Shown piece after piece: positions 1 to 6,808 of a DNA stretch of 19,294 nt (within the stretch, counting starts at the first letter, position 1; each line of letters opens with the position of its first letter). This DNA comes from Oscillospiraceae bacterium (GTDB lineage Bacteria > Bacillota > Clostridia > Oscillospirales > Oscillospiraceae), in contig JAHHSE010000016.1 in the NCBI GenBank assembly GCA_020025395.1, forward strand, positions 1-19,294, given 5' to 3'. The notes beneath the pieces were generated by a model, which had not been told where the DNA came from, made no database searches, and worked only from the letters and a program-made list of their open reading frames with translations. The translations under genes were made by a program, and so were the position numbers.

Positions 1-743
1 TCTTTGGGGGAGGGGGCAGCGGAGAGGGGGCCGGAGCCATTCCCATGCCTGATCTGCCGGAATACCCCCTTCGTGAGCTGATGCGGATGGAGAAGGAGAC
101 CACCGGCCTGTATTTTTCCGGCCATCCCATGGATGAATACCGGGGGATTGTCCGCCGTTATCGGGCCGCCCCCATCGGGGCCATTCTGGCCGATTTTGAA
201 CGGGAGGAAGGACCGGAAACCTACCGGGACGAGCAGAAAATAACGCTGGCGGGAATCATTGGGTCCGCAAAGACCAAAACCACCAGGAACAACAGTCTGA
301 TGTGCTACATCACCCTGGAGGATGAGACCGGCTCCATGGAGCTTTTGGCCTTTTCCCGTGTTCTCAATGAGAGCGGTTCCTATATTCAGGAGGATGAGCC
401 GGTGCTGGTAACCGGGAGGCTCTCCGTCCGGGATGAAAAGCCCCCTCAGCTGATGGTGGATCAGCTCAAGCCCCTGGAGCATCTCAAGGGGGAGACCCAG
501 ACCCCTGAAGAGAGGGAGGCCCCCCGGAAGAAGGAGCAGACCCTCTATGTAAAAGTCCCTTCGGAGAAAGCTCCGATTTGGGGGAGGGTGAAGATTCTCT
601 TCTCCATGTTCCCCGGGAAGGAGAATGCCGTGGTAGTCTTTGCGGATACCCGGCGGAAGCTGGGGGCCAAATGCCTGATTCACCCGGCCCTGGCAGACCA
701 GCTGCGGGAGTGGCTGGGGGAGGAAAATGTGGTGATAAAATAA
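1..743 (+). CDS. dnaE: DNA polymerase III subunit alpha, C-terminal part
   Basis: This is the 3' end of the gene for the replicative polymerase catalytic subunit; the reading frame is open from base 3 to the TAA at 741-743 and begins outside the window, giving 246 visible residues. The visible part starts with a Gly-rich linker. It then has the DnaE-typical segment LRELMRMEKETTGLYFSGHP, and an OB-fold from about ITLAGIIGSAKTK to LMVDQLKPL, which in this family binds single-stranded DNA. A small C-terminal domain follows. The catalytic PHP, palm and finger domains lie upstream and are not seen. The ATG at base 45 is an internal Met, not a start. The cardiolipin synthase gene begins 21 bases downstream with no terminator between, so the two may be co-transcribed. 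The family call is firm. Confidence 0.95.
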   Translation, partial: FGGGGSGEGAGAIPMPDLPEYPLRELMRMEKETTGLYFSGHPMDEYRGIVRRYRAAPIGAILADFEREEGPETYRDEQKITLAGIIGSAKTKTTRNNSLMCYITLEDETGSMELLAFSRVLNESGSYIQEDEPVLVTGRLSVRDEKPPQLMVDQLKPLEHLKGETQTPEEREAPRKKEQTLYVKVPSEKAPIWGRVKILFSMFPGKENAVVVFADTRRKLGAKCLIHPALADQLREWLGEENVVIK

Positions 744-764
744 AATGGTGCGAGGGAGGCTCTT

Positions 765-2291
765 ATGAAACACCTGGTAAAGCTGCTCTTTCACCGCAGT
801 GCGGTGGTGGCTGTGGGTCTGCTTCTTCAGCTGGTGGTCATTATTGGCACCATTTTGGGTGTCAATGAATTTTCCATGGAGTTTTATTGGGTCTGCATCG
901 CATTTTCCATCTTGGCGGTCCTCTGGATCGTGGGGAGCAAAAGCAACCCGGCTTATAAAATCGCCTGGATTATCCCCATTATGATCTTCCCCATTTTTGG
1001 GGGACTCTTCTATCTCCTCTTCGGCGGCAGCCGTCTGGGCAAGCGGACCAAGCGGAAAATGGCCGGGATGCACCTTGAGATGAAAAAGGAGCTGTCCGGC
1101 GACTTCCAGGCGGAAAAGCTGGCCCCTCTGGGGGAGGATGCGGTCCTCCACGCCAGATATCTGGAACGCTGCGCTATGGCACCGGTCTACAGCAATACAG
1201 AGACTCAATATTTTCCGCTGGGAGACCTGAAGTTTCAGGCCATGCTGACCGAGCTGAAAAAGGCCAAGAAATACATCTTCCTGGAATATTTTATCGTGGA
1301 GTCAGGGGAGATGTGGGATTCCATTCTGGAGATCCTGATGGAGAAGGCCAGGGCCGGGATCGAAGTTCGAATGATTTACGATGATGTGGGCTGCCTCTTT
1401 ACCCTTCCCCCGGACTACGCTCAGATTTTGGAGGAGGCCGGCATTCACTGTATGGCGTTCAATCGGTTTGTCCCTGTCCTCTCCCTCCGACTGAATAACC
1501 GGGACCACAGAAAGCTCCTGATCGTGGATGGAATCGTGGGCTTTACCGGGGGAATCAATCTGGCGGATGAGTATATCAACAAAAAGAGAAAGTACGGACA
1601 TTGGAAGGACGGCGGGATTCTCCTTCGGGGCGAAGGGGTCTGGAGCATGACGGTGATGTTCCTCTCCATGTGGCACATTCAGCGGGATGAGGGGGAGGAC
1701 AACGACTGGTTCCGCCCCAAAAAGGTGATCTGTCCCGGTGCGGGCGGCTTTGTTCAGCCCTATACCGACAGTCCTCTGGACGAGGAGCCGGTGGGACAGA
1801 CCGTCTATCTCAATCTCATCAACCGCGCCAGGCGCTATGTCTATATCATGACCCCCTATCTCATCATTGACGAGGCCATGACACAGGCCCTGGTCTCCGC
1901 CGCCAAGAGCGGGGTGGATGTGCGGATCATGACCCCCCACATCCCGGACAAAAAAATCATCTTTGAGGTCACCAGGGCCCACTATGAGATTTTACTGGAA
2001 AGCGGGGTCCGAATCTATGAATACACCCCCGGATTCTGCCACGCGAAGAATTTTTCCGTAGATGACCGCTTCGGGGTGGTGGGTACCGTGAATATGGACT
2101 ACCGAAGCCTGTTTTTGCACTTTGAAGACGGGGTCCTTCTCTTTGACCAGCCTGCTGTGACCGAGATTCGGGACGATTTTCTTACCACCCAGCAGATTTG
2201 CAAGCGGGTCACCCTGGCGGAGTGCCAGGCCATGCCCTGGTGGCGGCAGCTGCTGCGGGATCTCCTCCGTATTTTTGCCCCTCTGATGTAA
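765..2291 (+). CDS. cls: cardiolipin synthase (phospholipase D superfamily)
   Basis: A 508-residue membrane enzyme predicted to join two phosphatidylglycerol molecules into cardiolipin plus glycerol at the inner face of the membrane. Hydrophobic segments lie at about residues 12-33, 39-56 and 66-87. Two phospholipase D HKD motifs follow: H248-x-K250-x4-D255 within DHRKLLIVDGIVGFTGG, and H426-x-K428-x4-D433 within CHAKNFSVDDRFGVVGT. Both are intact, so activity is expected, and the length is that of typical Firmicute Cls (about 480-510 aa). The start is supported by AGGGAGG at 753-759, five bases ahead of the ATG. No convincing terminator follows; the only hairpins near the stop (2293-2318 and 2312-2326) are weak and lack a T-tract. 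Confidence 0.95.
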   Translation: MKHLVKLLFHRSAVVAVGLLLQLVVIIGTILGVNEFSMEFYWVCIAFSILAVLWIVGSKSNPAYKIAWIIPIMIFPIFGGLFYLLFGGSRLGKRTKRKMAGMHLEMKKELSGDFQAEKLAPLGEDAVLHARYLERCAMAPVYSNTETQYFPLGDLKFQAMLTELKKAKKYIFLEYFIVESGEMWDSILEILMEKARAGIEVRMIYDDVGCLFTLPPDYAQILEEAGIHCMAFNRFVPVLSLRLNNRDHRKLLIVDGIVGFTGGINLADEYINKKRKYGHWKDGGILLRGEGVWSMTVMFLSMWHIQRDEGEDNDWFRPKKVICPGAGGFVQPYTDSPLDEEPVGQTVYLNLINRARRYVYIMTPYLIIDEAMTQALVSAAKSGVDVRIMTPHIPDKKIIFEVTRAHYEILLESGVRIYEYTPGFCHAKNFSVDDRFGVVGTVNMDYRSLFLHFEDGVLLFDQPAVTEIRDDFLTTQQICKRVTLAECQAMPWWRQLLRDLLRIFAPLM

Positions 2292-2334
2292 GTTGGGAGA
2301 CCAAAAAAAGAATCCCAAAAAGGGATAAAAATGG

Positions 2335-2363
2335 TTGATATTTTCTGTGGAAAATGCTATCAT
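2335..2363 (+). promoter_or_regulatory. sigma-A promoter for rubrerythrin
   Basis: TTGATA (2335-2340), 17 bases, then TATCAT (2358-2363) preceded by TGC, which makes an extended -10. This predicts transcription from about 2370, some 60 bases before the rubrerythrin start. No PerR-type operator palindrome could be recognised with confidence. Confidence 0.7.
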
Positions 2364-2429
2364 ACAATCACATTATAAAAAGAATCAAGAAAACAAACAA
2401 GGGAAAATATGGAAAAAGGAGATGGGAAA

Positions 2430-2999
2430 ATGGAATTAAAAGGCACACAGACGGAAATGAACATCAAAGCAGCCCTGGCGGGGGAATCCATTGCCAGGAA
2501 TAAATACAGCTATTTTGCGGATCGGGCACGGAAGGATGGAATCCTGGAGTTGGCCGAGATGTATGAGAGGCTGGCAAAGAACGAGGCTACCCACGCCAAA
2601 ATCTGGTATACTTCCCTCTACGGAGCCATTCCGGGGAATCTGGAAAACCTGAAGGCCGCCGCCGGCGGGGAGTTTGAAGAGTGGTCTCGTATGTATCCCA
2701 ACTTTGCGAAAACCGCGCGGGAAGAGGGCTTTGAGGACCTGGCCGCCATGTTCGAGCATGTGGCTGACATTGAAAAGGATCATGAGCGGCAGTTCATGGA
2801 GGCTATCATTCAGCATTCCAAGCAGCTGAAGGCCGCCTCGGAGCAGAAGGATCAGGCGGTTCCGCCCCCGCCGCCCTCCGCGCAGAAGAGGGATGGCTAT
2901 CGCTGTGTGTTCTGCGGTGCCACCTTTGAGCATCGTCCTGATGTATGCCCGGTCTGTCAGGCCATTGGGGCCTTTGAGGAATGTAAAATCTCTGTATGA
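2430..2999 (+). CDS. rbr: rubrerythrin
   Basis: A 189-residue cytoplasmic non-haem iron protein. The family reduces hydrogen peroxide in anaerobes using electrons from NADH-linked rubredoxin or reductases. The N-terminal ferritin-like four-helix domain carries the diiron ligand pattern: E19 in LAGESIARNKY, E52 and H55 in NEATHA, E98/E99 in the third helix, and E115-x2-H118 in DIEKDHE. A Pro-rich linker at about 145-149 leads to a C-terminal rubredoxin-like domain with C159-x2-C162 and C173-x2-C176. I chose the ATG at 2430 because AAAGGAGA (2415-2422) precedes it at proper spacing and the family begins near MELKGTQTE. An in-frame ATG at 2409 would add seven residues. The gene has its own promoter and terminator, so it is probably monocistronic. 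Confidence 0.95.
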   Translation: MELKGTQTEMNIKAALAGESIARNKYSYFADRARKDGILELAEMYERLAKNEATHAKIWYTSLYGAIPGNLENLKAAAGGEFEEWSRMYPNFAKTAREEGFEDLAAMFEHVADIEKDHERQFMEAIIQHSKQLKAASEQKDQAVPPPPPSAQKRDGYRCVFCGATFEHRPDVCPVCQAIGAFEECKISV

Positions 3000-3009
3000 G
3001 TCAGGCAGG

Positions 3010-3046
3010 AAAAAGCCGATGCAGCATAGTCTGCATCGGCTTTTTT
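3010..3046. terminator. bidirectional intrinsic terminator
   Basis: A perfect 10-bp stem GCCGATGCAG (3015-3024) / CTGCATCGGC (3031-3040) with a 6-nt loop. It is flanked by five A on the left and six T on the right, so it works on both strands. It ends the rubrerythrin gene (stop at 2999) and the convergent CmpB-like gene (stop at 3061). Confidence 0.9.
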
Positions 3047-3060
3047 GCGGGACGGACGGG

Positions 3061-3909
3061 TCAGCGTTTCCTTGTGGCTTTGCGCTGCTGTCGGGCAGCC
3101 TGTAGTTTCGCCCGAAGCTCATTGCCCCGATTGGTGATCTCAGAGATCCGATGTCCAAATCGGTCAGAACGAAGGTGGGTGTAACGATTCCGAAAACGGC
3201 GGCTTTGCCGCTCTGCCATACCCAAAAGGGTGTCATATCGTTCCTTGAGAGAGACCAAAGCGTCCTTCTCCCGGACGGCGCCCTGAATCCGTTCCGTGAC
3301 CGCATCCAGCTGGGTTTTGACCGAAGACTTTTGGAGCGTCAGCTCCTGTCCCAGAGCTTCCAGCTTTTTCATCAGCTGGGTGGTGAGGGCCAGCTGGCGG
3401 ATGGTGGTGATAGTATCCACCATCAGCAGGGAAAAAGCCGCCCCGAAGAGGGAATAGCGCACCCAGAGGGGAATGAGGGCAAACAGGCCGGCAATGCGGG
3501 GATGGATGAGAAAGATGGTGATGTAGGAAAGAAAGCCCCAGCAAAGGGAGATCTGAAGGCAGATCCGCCCTTTTAGATTGAATGGCTTATCACTGTAGTC
3601 CCAATACTTGATTTGGGTGGTGGTCTCCAAAAACCAGGCGACCAGATATTCCCAGGCCGACATGACTACCGTGGCGGTCACATAGAAAAGGATCAGGTGG
3701 TCAGCCAGGGGGGCAAAGAAGAAGATCATGAGCAGGATACCCACCCCATAGATGGGGCAGATGGGGCCGAAGAGAAATCCACGGGACACCCAGCGATGTT
3801 CTACCATACAGCAATAGGCGGTCTCCACGCACCAGCCCAAAAAGGAATAGGTGATAAAGTAGAGAAAAATCAGGGTGACAGGGATGCCGAACAGTTTGGG
3901 GTCCATCAT
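3061..3909 (-). CDS. putative ABC-transporter-permease-like membrane protein (CmpB family) with C-terminal coiled coil
   Basis: A 282-residue membrane protein of the family labelled 'putative ABC transporter permease' (ABC_trans_CmpB), whose biochemical role is unknown. Family signatures are SFLGWCVET (22-30), RGFLFGPICPIYG (43-55), EYLVAWFLE (87-95) and KYWDYSD (101-107). About five TM segments are seen: 8-27, 47-66, 70-92, 116-135 and 150-170. Residues about 175-282 form a charged, heptad-like, very basic cytoplasmic tail (QLMKKLEALGQEL through the end), longer than the bare domain. The start ATG overlaps the stop of the upstream DUF4364 gene as ATGA (3906-3909), implying translational coupling; a second ATG follows directly. 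No ATPase partner gene is adjacent, so the transporter label is weak. Confidence 0.8.
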   Translation of the reverse strand: MMDPKLFGIPVTLIFLYFITYSFLGWCVETAYCCMVEHRWVSRGFLFGPICPIYGVGILLMIFFFAPLADHLILFYVTATVVMSAWEYLVAWFLETTTQIKYWDYSDKPFNLKGRICLQISLCWGFLSYITIFLIHPRIAGLFALIPLWVRYSLFGAAFSLLMVDTITTIRQLALTTQLMKKLEALGQELTLQKSSVKTQLDAVTERIQGAVREKDALVSLKERYDTLLGMAERQSRRFRNRYTHLRSDRFGHRISEITNRGNELRAKLQAARQQRKATRKR

Positions 3910-4451
3910 TCCGAATCCCTCTTTTCGTCTCGGGAGGTCAATAAAACAGTCAGAATTTCGTTGTAGATCTGTTCCGGGGCGGTTAAGAAGCTGTCCCCCA
4001 GATGATGGCCCTGCTCCTCTGTGGCAACCAGCATATCCAGAGTGAAGAGATTGCCGTCATTGTCGTCCAGGGAGAGCTCCAGGGTAAAGCCTCCGTCCTC
4101 TCTGGGAAGGACCTGGGCACGAACCTGGGCAGCCCGGCGGAGCCGGCTGTTCAGGGCGGCCAGCGCCTTGCCGCATTTGAGACGGACAGAGTAGGGGAGG
4201 GAGCTTTCGGTGATTTTACTGTGGGAGCGGCCCTTTTCCGTAATGGAATAGTGATCCTCCTCTTGGGAGAGATGGCCGGTATCAATCAATTCCGAAATGG
4301 ATTCCGCAAAGAGAAAATAGTCCACACCGCTGTCACAGAGAGCCAGATCGGTGAGTGTAGGCAGATCGATGGGAGCCATGACACGGGACATGATATAGAG
4401 GATCAAAAGCTTGATGTCCAGTTTGTCATGAATAAAGCCGGGTTGAGCCAC
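3906..4451 (-). CDS. DUF4364 family winged-helix-like protein
   Basis: A 181-residue cytoplasmic protein matching the DUF4364 family: DKLDIKLLILYIMSR at 9-23, then LPTLTDLAL and the YSITEKGR segment typical of winged-helix proteins of PadR/MarR shape. The function is uncharacterised; a DNA-binding or regulatory role is inferred only from that shape. The start is a GTG (4449-4451, plus-strand CAC) behind an A/G-rich site read on the minus strand as AAGGGGGGG about six bases upstream; the nearest ATG, at 4454-4456, is out of frame. It is the first gene of a two-gene minus-strand operon and shares a 4-base ATGA overlap with the CmpB-like gene. Confidence 0.8.
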   Translation of the reverse strand: MAQPGFIHDKLDIKLLILYIMSRVMAPIDLPTLTDLALCDSGVDYFLFAESISELIDTGHLSQEEDHYSITEKGRSHSKITESSLPYSVRLKCGKALAALNSRLRRAAQVRAQVLPREDGGFTLELSLDDNDGNLFTLDMLVATEEQGHHLGDSFLTAPEQIYNEILTVLLTSRDEKRDSE

Positions 4452-4488
4452 AGCATACCCCCCCTTTCTTGAAAATGAAATCTATTTT

Positions 4489-4517
4489 ATTATACCTGAC
4501 TTTCCCTCCCCTTACAA
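4489..4517 (-). promoter_or_regulatory. sigma-A promoter for the DUF4364/CmpB-like operon
   Basis: Read on the minus strand: TTGTAA (plus 4512-4517), exactly 17 bases, then a consensus TATAAT (plus 4489-4494). Transcription would start near 4482, about 30 bases before the GTG start codon. Confidence 0.8.
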
Positions 4518-4579
4518 GAGGTAAAGTTCCGGGAGCGGGAGGGGAGATTGTCTGAAAGTCTGGGATTTTGTCCCGAGAA

Positions 4580-4617
4580 ACAAACAGAGAGGAAGCGCTC
4601 GGCGCTTCCTCTCTCAG
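4580..4617 (+). repeat. terminal hairpin, left copy
   Basis: A 13-bp perfect stem (4586-4598 with 4602-4614), loop TCG, with flanks ACAAAC and CAG. It is an inverted copy of 4814-4851. Confidence 0.75.
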
Positions 4618-4620
4618 ACT

Positions 4621-4649
4621 GTCGAAAAACTCCTTCGGAGGTTTTCGAC
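4621..4649 (+). repeat. internal hairpin of the palindromic element
   Basis: GTCGAAAAACTCC (4621-4633) pairs with GGAGGTTTTCGAC (4637-4649); 12 of 13 positions match, and the loop is TTC. Its layout resembles the hairpin at 12917-12951. Confidence 0.7.
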
Positions 4650-4659
4650 AAAGGGCCGC

Positions 4660-4717
4660 GGTCTGACCCGTGCATAATTTGTCCGCCTAATGCGGACAAA
4701 TTTCACACGCTCAGACC
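4660..4717 (+). repeat. two-tier hairpin of the palindromic element
   Basis: The outer stem GGTCTGA (4660-4666) / TCAGACC (4711-4717) is extended by CGTG / CACG. It encloses a perfect 11-bp stem AATTTGTCCGC (4676-4686) / GCGGACAAATT (4692-4702). Confidence 0.7.
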
Positions 4718-4724
4718 GATATGT

Positions 4725-4757
4725 ATTTTCCACGAGGTACACGCCCCCGTGGAAAAT
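4725..4757 (+). repeat. hairpin with 13-nt loop in the palindromic element
   Basis: ATTTTCCACG (4725-4734) pairs perfectly with CGTGGAAAAT (4748-4757). Confidence 0.65.
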
Positions 4758-4813
4758 CATTTCTATTTTATTTACCGCTGCGGCGGCAAACTCTGCGAGC
4801 CTTTTTTGACAAG

Positions 4814-4851
4814 CTGAGAGAGGAAGCGCTCGGCGCTTCCTCTCTGTTTGT
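4814..4851 (-). repeat. terminal hairpin, right copy (inverted)
   Basis: The reverse complement of 4580-4617 apart from the 3-nt loop; its 13-bp stem is at 4817-4829 / 4833-4845. Read on the minus strand, it lies just downstream of the EamA gene but has no T-tract. Confidence 0.75.
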
Positions 4852-4939
4852 CGTAAAATCTCTGAAAAAGAAAGAGCCTTTTTTCTCAAAAGACCGAATC
4901 CGGAGGAGAAGTCGGACCCGGTAGACGGCGGTTTTCCGT

Positions 4940-5875
4940 TTATTGGGAGAGCGTCTCGCGGTTTACCACATAGATCCCAATACAGACCAAAATCAGAGAG
5001 AGAAGTCCCTGGAGGGTAAAGGCCTGATTTTGCTCCTTGAGCAGGATGGCGCTGAGCACCACGCCAAACACCGGATTCAGAAAGCCGAACACCGCCACCT
5101 TGCTCACAGGATTGTGTTTGAGTAAAATCCCCCACAGAGAGTAGGCCACGGAGGAGATCAGGGCCATATAGAGAAGGAGGAGGATGGAGGAGGGGGTAAG
5201 ACCCCGTAGGCGGCCGCCCATAAAGAGGCCGGCCATCATCATACTGATTCCGCCCAGAATAAACTGGTAGCCGCTGAGTGTAATCGGATTTTCACGGCGT
5301 CCATAGGTCTTGATGAGGACGGAGGAGAGGGCATAGGACAGGGTGGAGAGGAACAGGAAGCCCTCACCAAAAAAATGCATGGAGCGGTCCATCCCGGTGT
5401 CGTTCAGATTGATGAAGACCACGCCCGCAAAGCCCAGCAGACAGCCCAGAACCTTGCCCTTCCCTAATGTTTCATAGCGGAAGATCAGGCTGGAGATCAG
5501 GATGGAGAGAAAGACATTGGAGGCAGTAATGATGGAGGCCTTTACCCCGGAGGTGTTGGCAAGTCCAATATAGAAGAGGAGATACTGGACCACGGTTTGA
5601 GCCAGGGAGAGCTTTGCCACCATCCCCCAGCAGCCGGCGGCGGGGAAGAGGAACTTGCGGCTGATAAGGCTGCCTATGGCGATGGTAAGCAGACCTGCAA
5701 GAGTGAAGCGGATCCCGGCAAAAAGAATTTGGGAGCCGATATCCTCTGGAGCGATCTGAAACAGGGAATAACCGATTTTGACACAGGGGAAAGCGCTGCC
5801 CCACAGGAAGCAGCAGACCATGGCCAGAAGGGCGGCCACCCCGTTTTTTTGGAGAAGGGAGGGGTTGTTTTTCAT
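4940..5875 (-). CDS. EamA/DMT-superfamily transporter
   Basis: A 311-residue integral membrane protein of the drug/metabolite transporter superfamily. These proteins usually export or exchange amino acids, nucleotides or other small metabolites across the cytoplasmic membrane. It has two EamA repeats, about residues 12-156 and 170-306, totalling roughly ten TM helices. Family-like signatures are FLWGSAFP (23-30), ASIITASNVFLSILIS (113-128) and LGFAGVVFINL (147-157) at the end of repeat 1, with an equivalent GVVLSAILLKEQ in repeat 2. The start is the ATG at plus 5873-5875. The best ribosome site, AGAGGAA, lies rather far upstream, but no nearer start codon is available. The substrate cannot be predicted. 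The gene is divergent from the regulator-led operon. Confidence 0.88.
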   Translation of the reverse strand: MKNNPSLLQKNGVAALLAMVCCFLWGSAFPCVKIGYSLFQIAPEDIGSQILFAGIRFTLAGLLTIAIGSLISRKFLFPAAGCWGMVAKLSLAQTVVQYLLFYIGLANTSGVKASIITASNVFLSILISSLIFRYETLGKGKVLGCLLGFAGVVFINLNDTGMDRSMHFFGEGFLFLSTLSYALSSVLIKTYGRRENPITLSGYQFILGGISMMMAGLFMGGRLRGLTPSSILLLLYMALISSVAYSLWGILLKHNPVSKVAVFGFLNPVFGVVLSAILLKEQNQAFTLQGLLSLILVCIGIYVVNRETLSQ

Positions 5876-5922
5876 AGATGTGAATGATTCCTCTCTTTCG
5901 TCATAGAATGATGCGCCTGTCC

Positions 5923-5931
5923 AGTATAGCA
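5923..5931 (-). promoter_or_regulatory. extended -10 promoter for the EamA gene
   Basis: On the minus strand TGCTATACT (plus 5923-5931) is an extended -10. Only a poor -35 (TTCTAA) sits 17 bases upstream, so the call rests on the -10. It lies about 50 bases before the EamA start. Confidence 0.5.
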
Positions 5932-6160
5932 GAAAAAGGGCTTTTTTAGAAGGTCCAATCGTCTCTGACGTCGGTCACTTTCTTTGGAAAATCAGGAGAG
6001 GGGAGAAAAGCCGGGAAACGAGTTAGAATTGGGCAGAATGGATAAAGCTCCTTCCACTTGCATTCCCAAGGGATTGCCCAGAGAAACACGGGAAAAGAGA
6101 GGAGGTAAAAAAAGGTTTTTCGTGGGAACGCCGAAAATGTCTTTTCAGAGAAATTCAGGA

Positions 6161-6189
6161 TTGACATATAAACGATTAAATATTATCAT
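6161..6189 (+). promoter_or_regulatory. sigma-A promoter of the five-gene operon
   Basis: Consensus TTGACA (6161-6166), 17 bases, TATCAT (6184-6189). An inverted repeat AACAAA (6199-6204) / TTTGTT (6216-6221) with an 11-base spacer sits at the expected transcript start and could be an operator, possibly for the regulator encoded first. The rest of the 365-base gap from 5876 to 6240 holds the divergent EamA promoter and no convincing gene. Confidence 0.8.
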
Positions 6190-6240
6190 TCAAGTATGAA
6201 CAAACGAAATATAAATTTGTTTATAAATGGAGGTGTTCGT

Positions 6241-6798
6241 ATGGCGGCATCCAAGCGGAGAGCAGAGGAGGCGGCGGTTCAGGATTTCAAAGAACTGTCC
6301 ATCTCGGAGCTGTGTTCCGGCTACCTTGAGCAGGAGAATGGAGACTGCACCTGTATCTTCTGCGGGGAGCACTTGGAGGATGGGGTGATCTATGAAAGCC
6401 GGGGGCGGAAGGTCACTGCAAAGCGAGCCATGGCGGAGCATATGGAGGATGTCCATTTTGGGGCATTCTGGTCCCTGCTGGGATTGGAGAAGACGCTCAG
6501 CGGGCTGACCGATGTGCAGAAGGCCTTGATGGCCTGCCTGTATGAGCAGAAAACCACGGAGCAGACCGGGGAGATCATGGGAATCAGCGCAGCTACGGTC
6601 CGAACCCATCGATTTAACCTCCAAAAGGCCAAACGGGAGGCCAAGATCCTCCTGGCCATGCTGGAGATGATCGAGAAAGGGGAGGAGCCCATTCCCAGAC
6701 CTCTGGGAACGGAAACGCATTTCCATCCCGCTGCCCTGGATCAGCAGTTTTCCTTTAACGACCTCCATCCTTTCTTTACTCAGTTTCGTTATAAGTAA
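6241..6798 (+). CDS. zinc-finger plus LuxR-type HTH transcriptional regulator
   Basis: A 185-residue predicted DNA-binding protein. The N-terminal half holds C38-x2-C41 followed by H67-x4-H72, a probable zinc site. The middle (about 86-135) is a helix-turn-helix of the sigma-region-4/LuxR kind: LTDVQKALMACLYEQKT, then EIMGISAATVRTHRFNLQKA. A C-terminal helix and an unconserved tail follow. This resembles Firmicute regulators annotated simply as 'transcriptional regulator' whose zinc site reads CxFCG and whose HTH reads STVRxHRF; the ligand is unknown. The start at 6241 is set by GGAGG at 6229-6233; the open frame runs 15 codons further up but overlaps the promoter region. It is the first gene of the operon, with MFS transporter 1 starting 10 bases after its stop, so autoregulation of transport and peptidase genes is likely but inferred. 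Confidence 0.8.
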   Translation: MAASKRRAEEAAVQDFKELSISELCSGYLEQENGDCTCIFCGEHLEDGVIYESRGRKVTAKRAMAEHMEDVHFGAFWSLLGLEKTLSGLTDVQKALMACLYEQKTTEQTGEIMGISAATVRTHRFNLQKAKREAKILLAMLEMIEKGEEPIPRPLGTETHFHPAALDQQFSFNDLHPFFTQFRYK

Positions 6799-6808
6799 GG
6801 GAAGGGGG

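Larger units (their letters stand above)
4555..4870. repeat. MITE-like palindromic element with inverted terminal hairpins
   Basis: The non-coding block between the DUF4364 promoter and the EamA gene is full of nested inverted repeats. Its ends are two 38-nt copies of one sequence in opposite orientation (4580-4617 and 4814-4851). They are identical except for the 3-nt loop, and each is itself a hairpin with a 13-bp perfect stem (AGAGAGGAAGCGC / GCGCTTCCTCTCT). Similarity continues imperfectly on both sides: TGTC plus an A-run inside, GATTTT outside. Between the ends are further hairpins at 4621-4649, 4660-4717 (enclosing 4676-4702) and 4725-4757. No transposase, no coding potential and no T-tract typical of terminators was seen. 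This is consistent with a miniature mobile element or a structured repeat; exact ends and target-site duplication were not established. Confidence 0.6.

Noticed and set aside
2293..2326. Terminator after cardiolipin synthase
   Set aside because: Only 5-6 bp stems with A-rich rather than T-rich tails.
2436..3305. 289-codon minus-strand frame covering the rubrerythrin gene
   Set aside because: It crosses a strong bidirectional terminator and two real genes, and shows no recognisable motif.
4586..4614. Terminal hairpins as ordinary intrinsic terminators
   Set aside because: No T-tract follows on either strand, and the inverted second copy at 4814-4851 fits a repeat element better.
4452..4939. 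CRISPR array
   Set aside because: The repeats are inverted and nested rather than direct and regularly spaced, and there are no cas genes.
4614..5135. Minus-strand frame through the palindromic element into the EamA gene
   Set aside because: Its repetitive peptide (for example RALPLSAC) is only the translation of the hairpin repeats.
5984..6199. 71-codon plus-strand frame between the EamA gene and the regulator
   Set aside because: TTG start without a ribosome site, and it overlaps the operon promoter.
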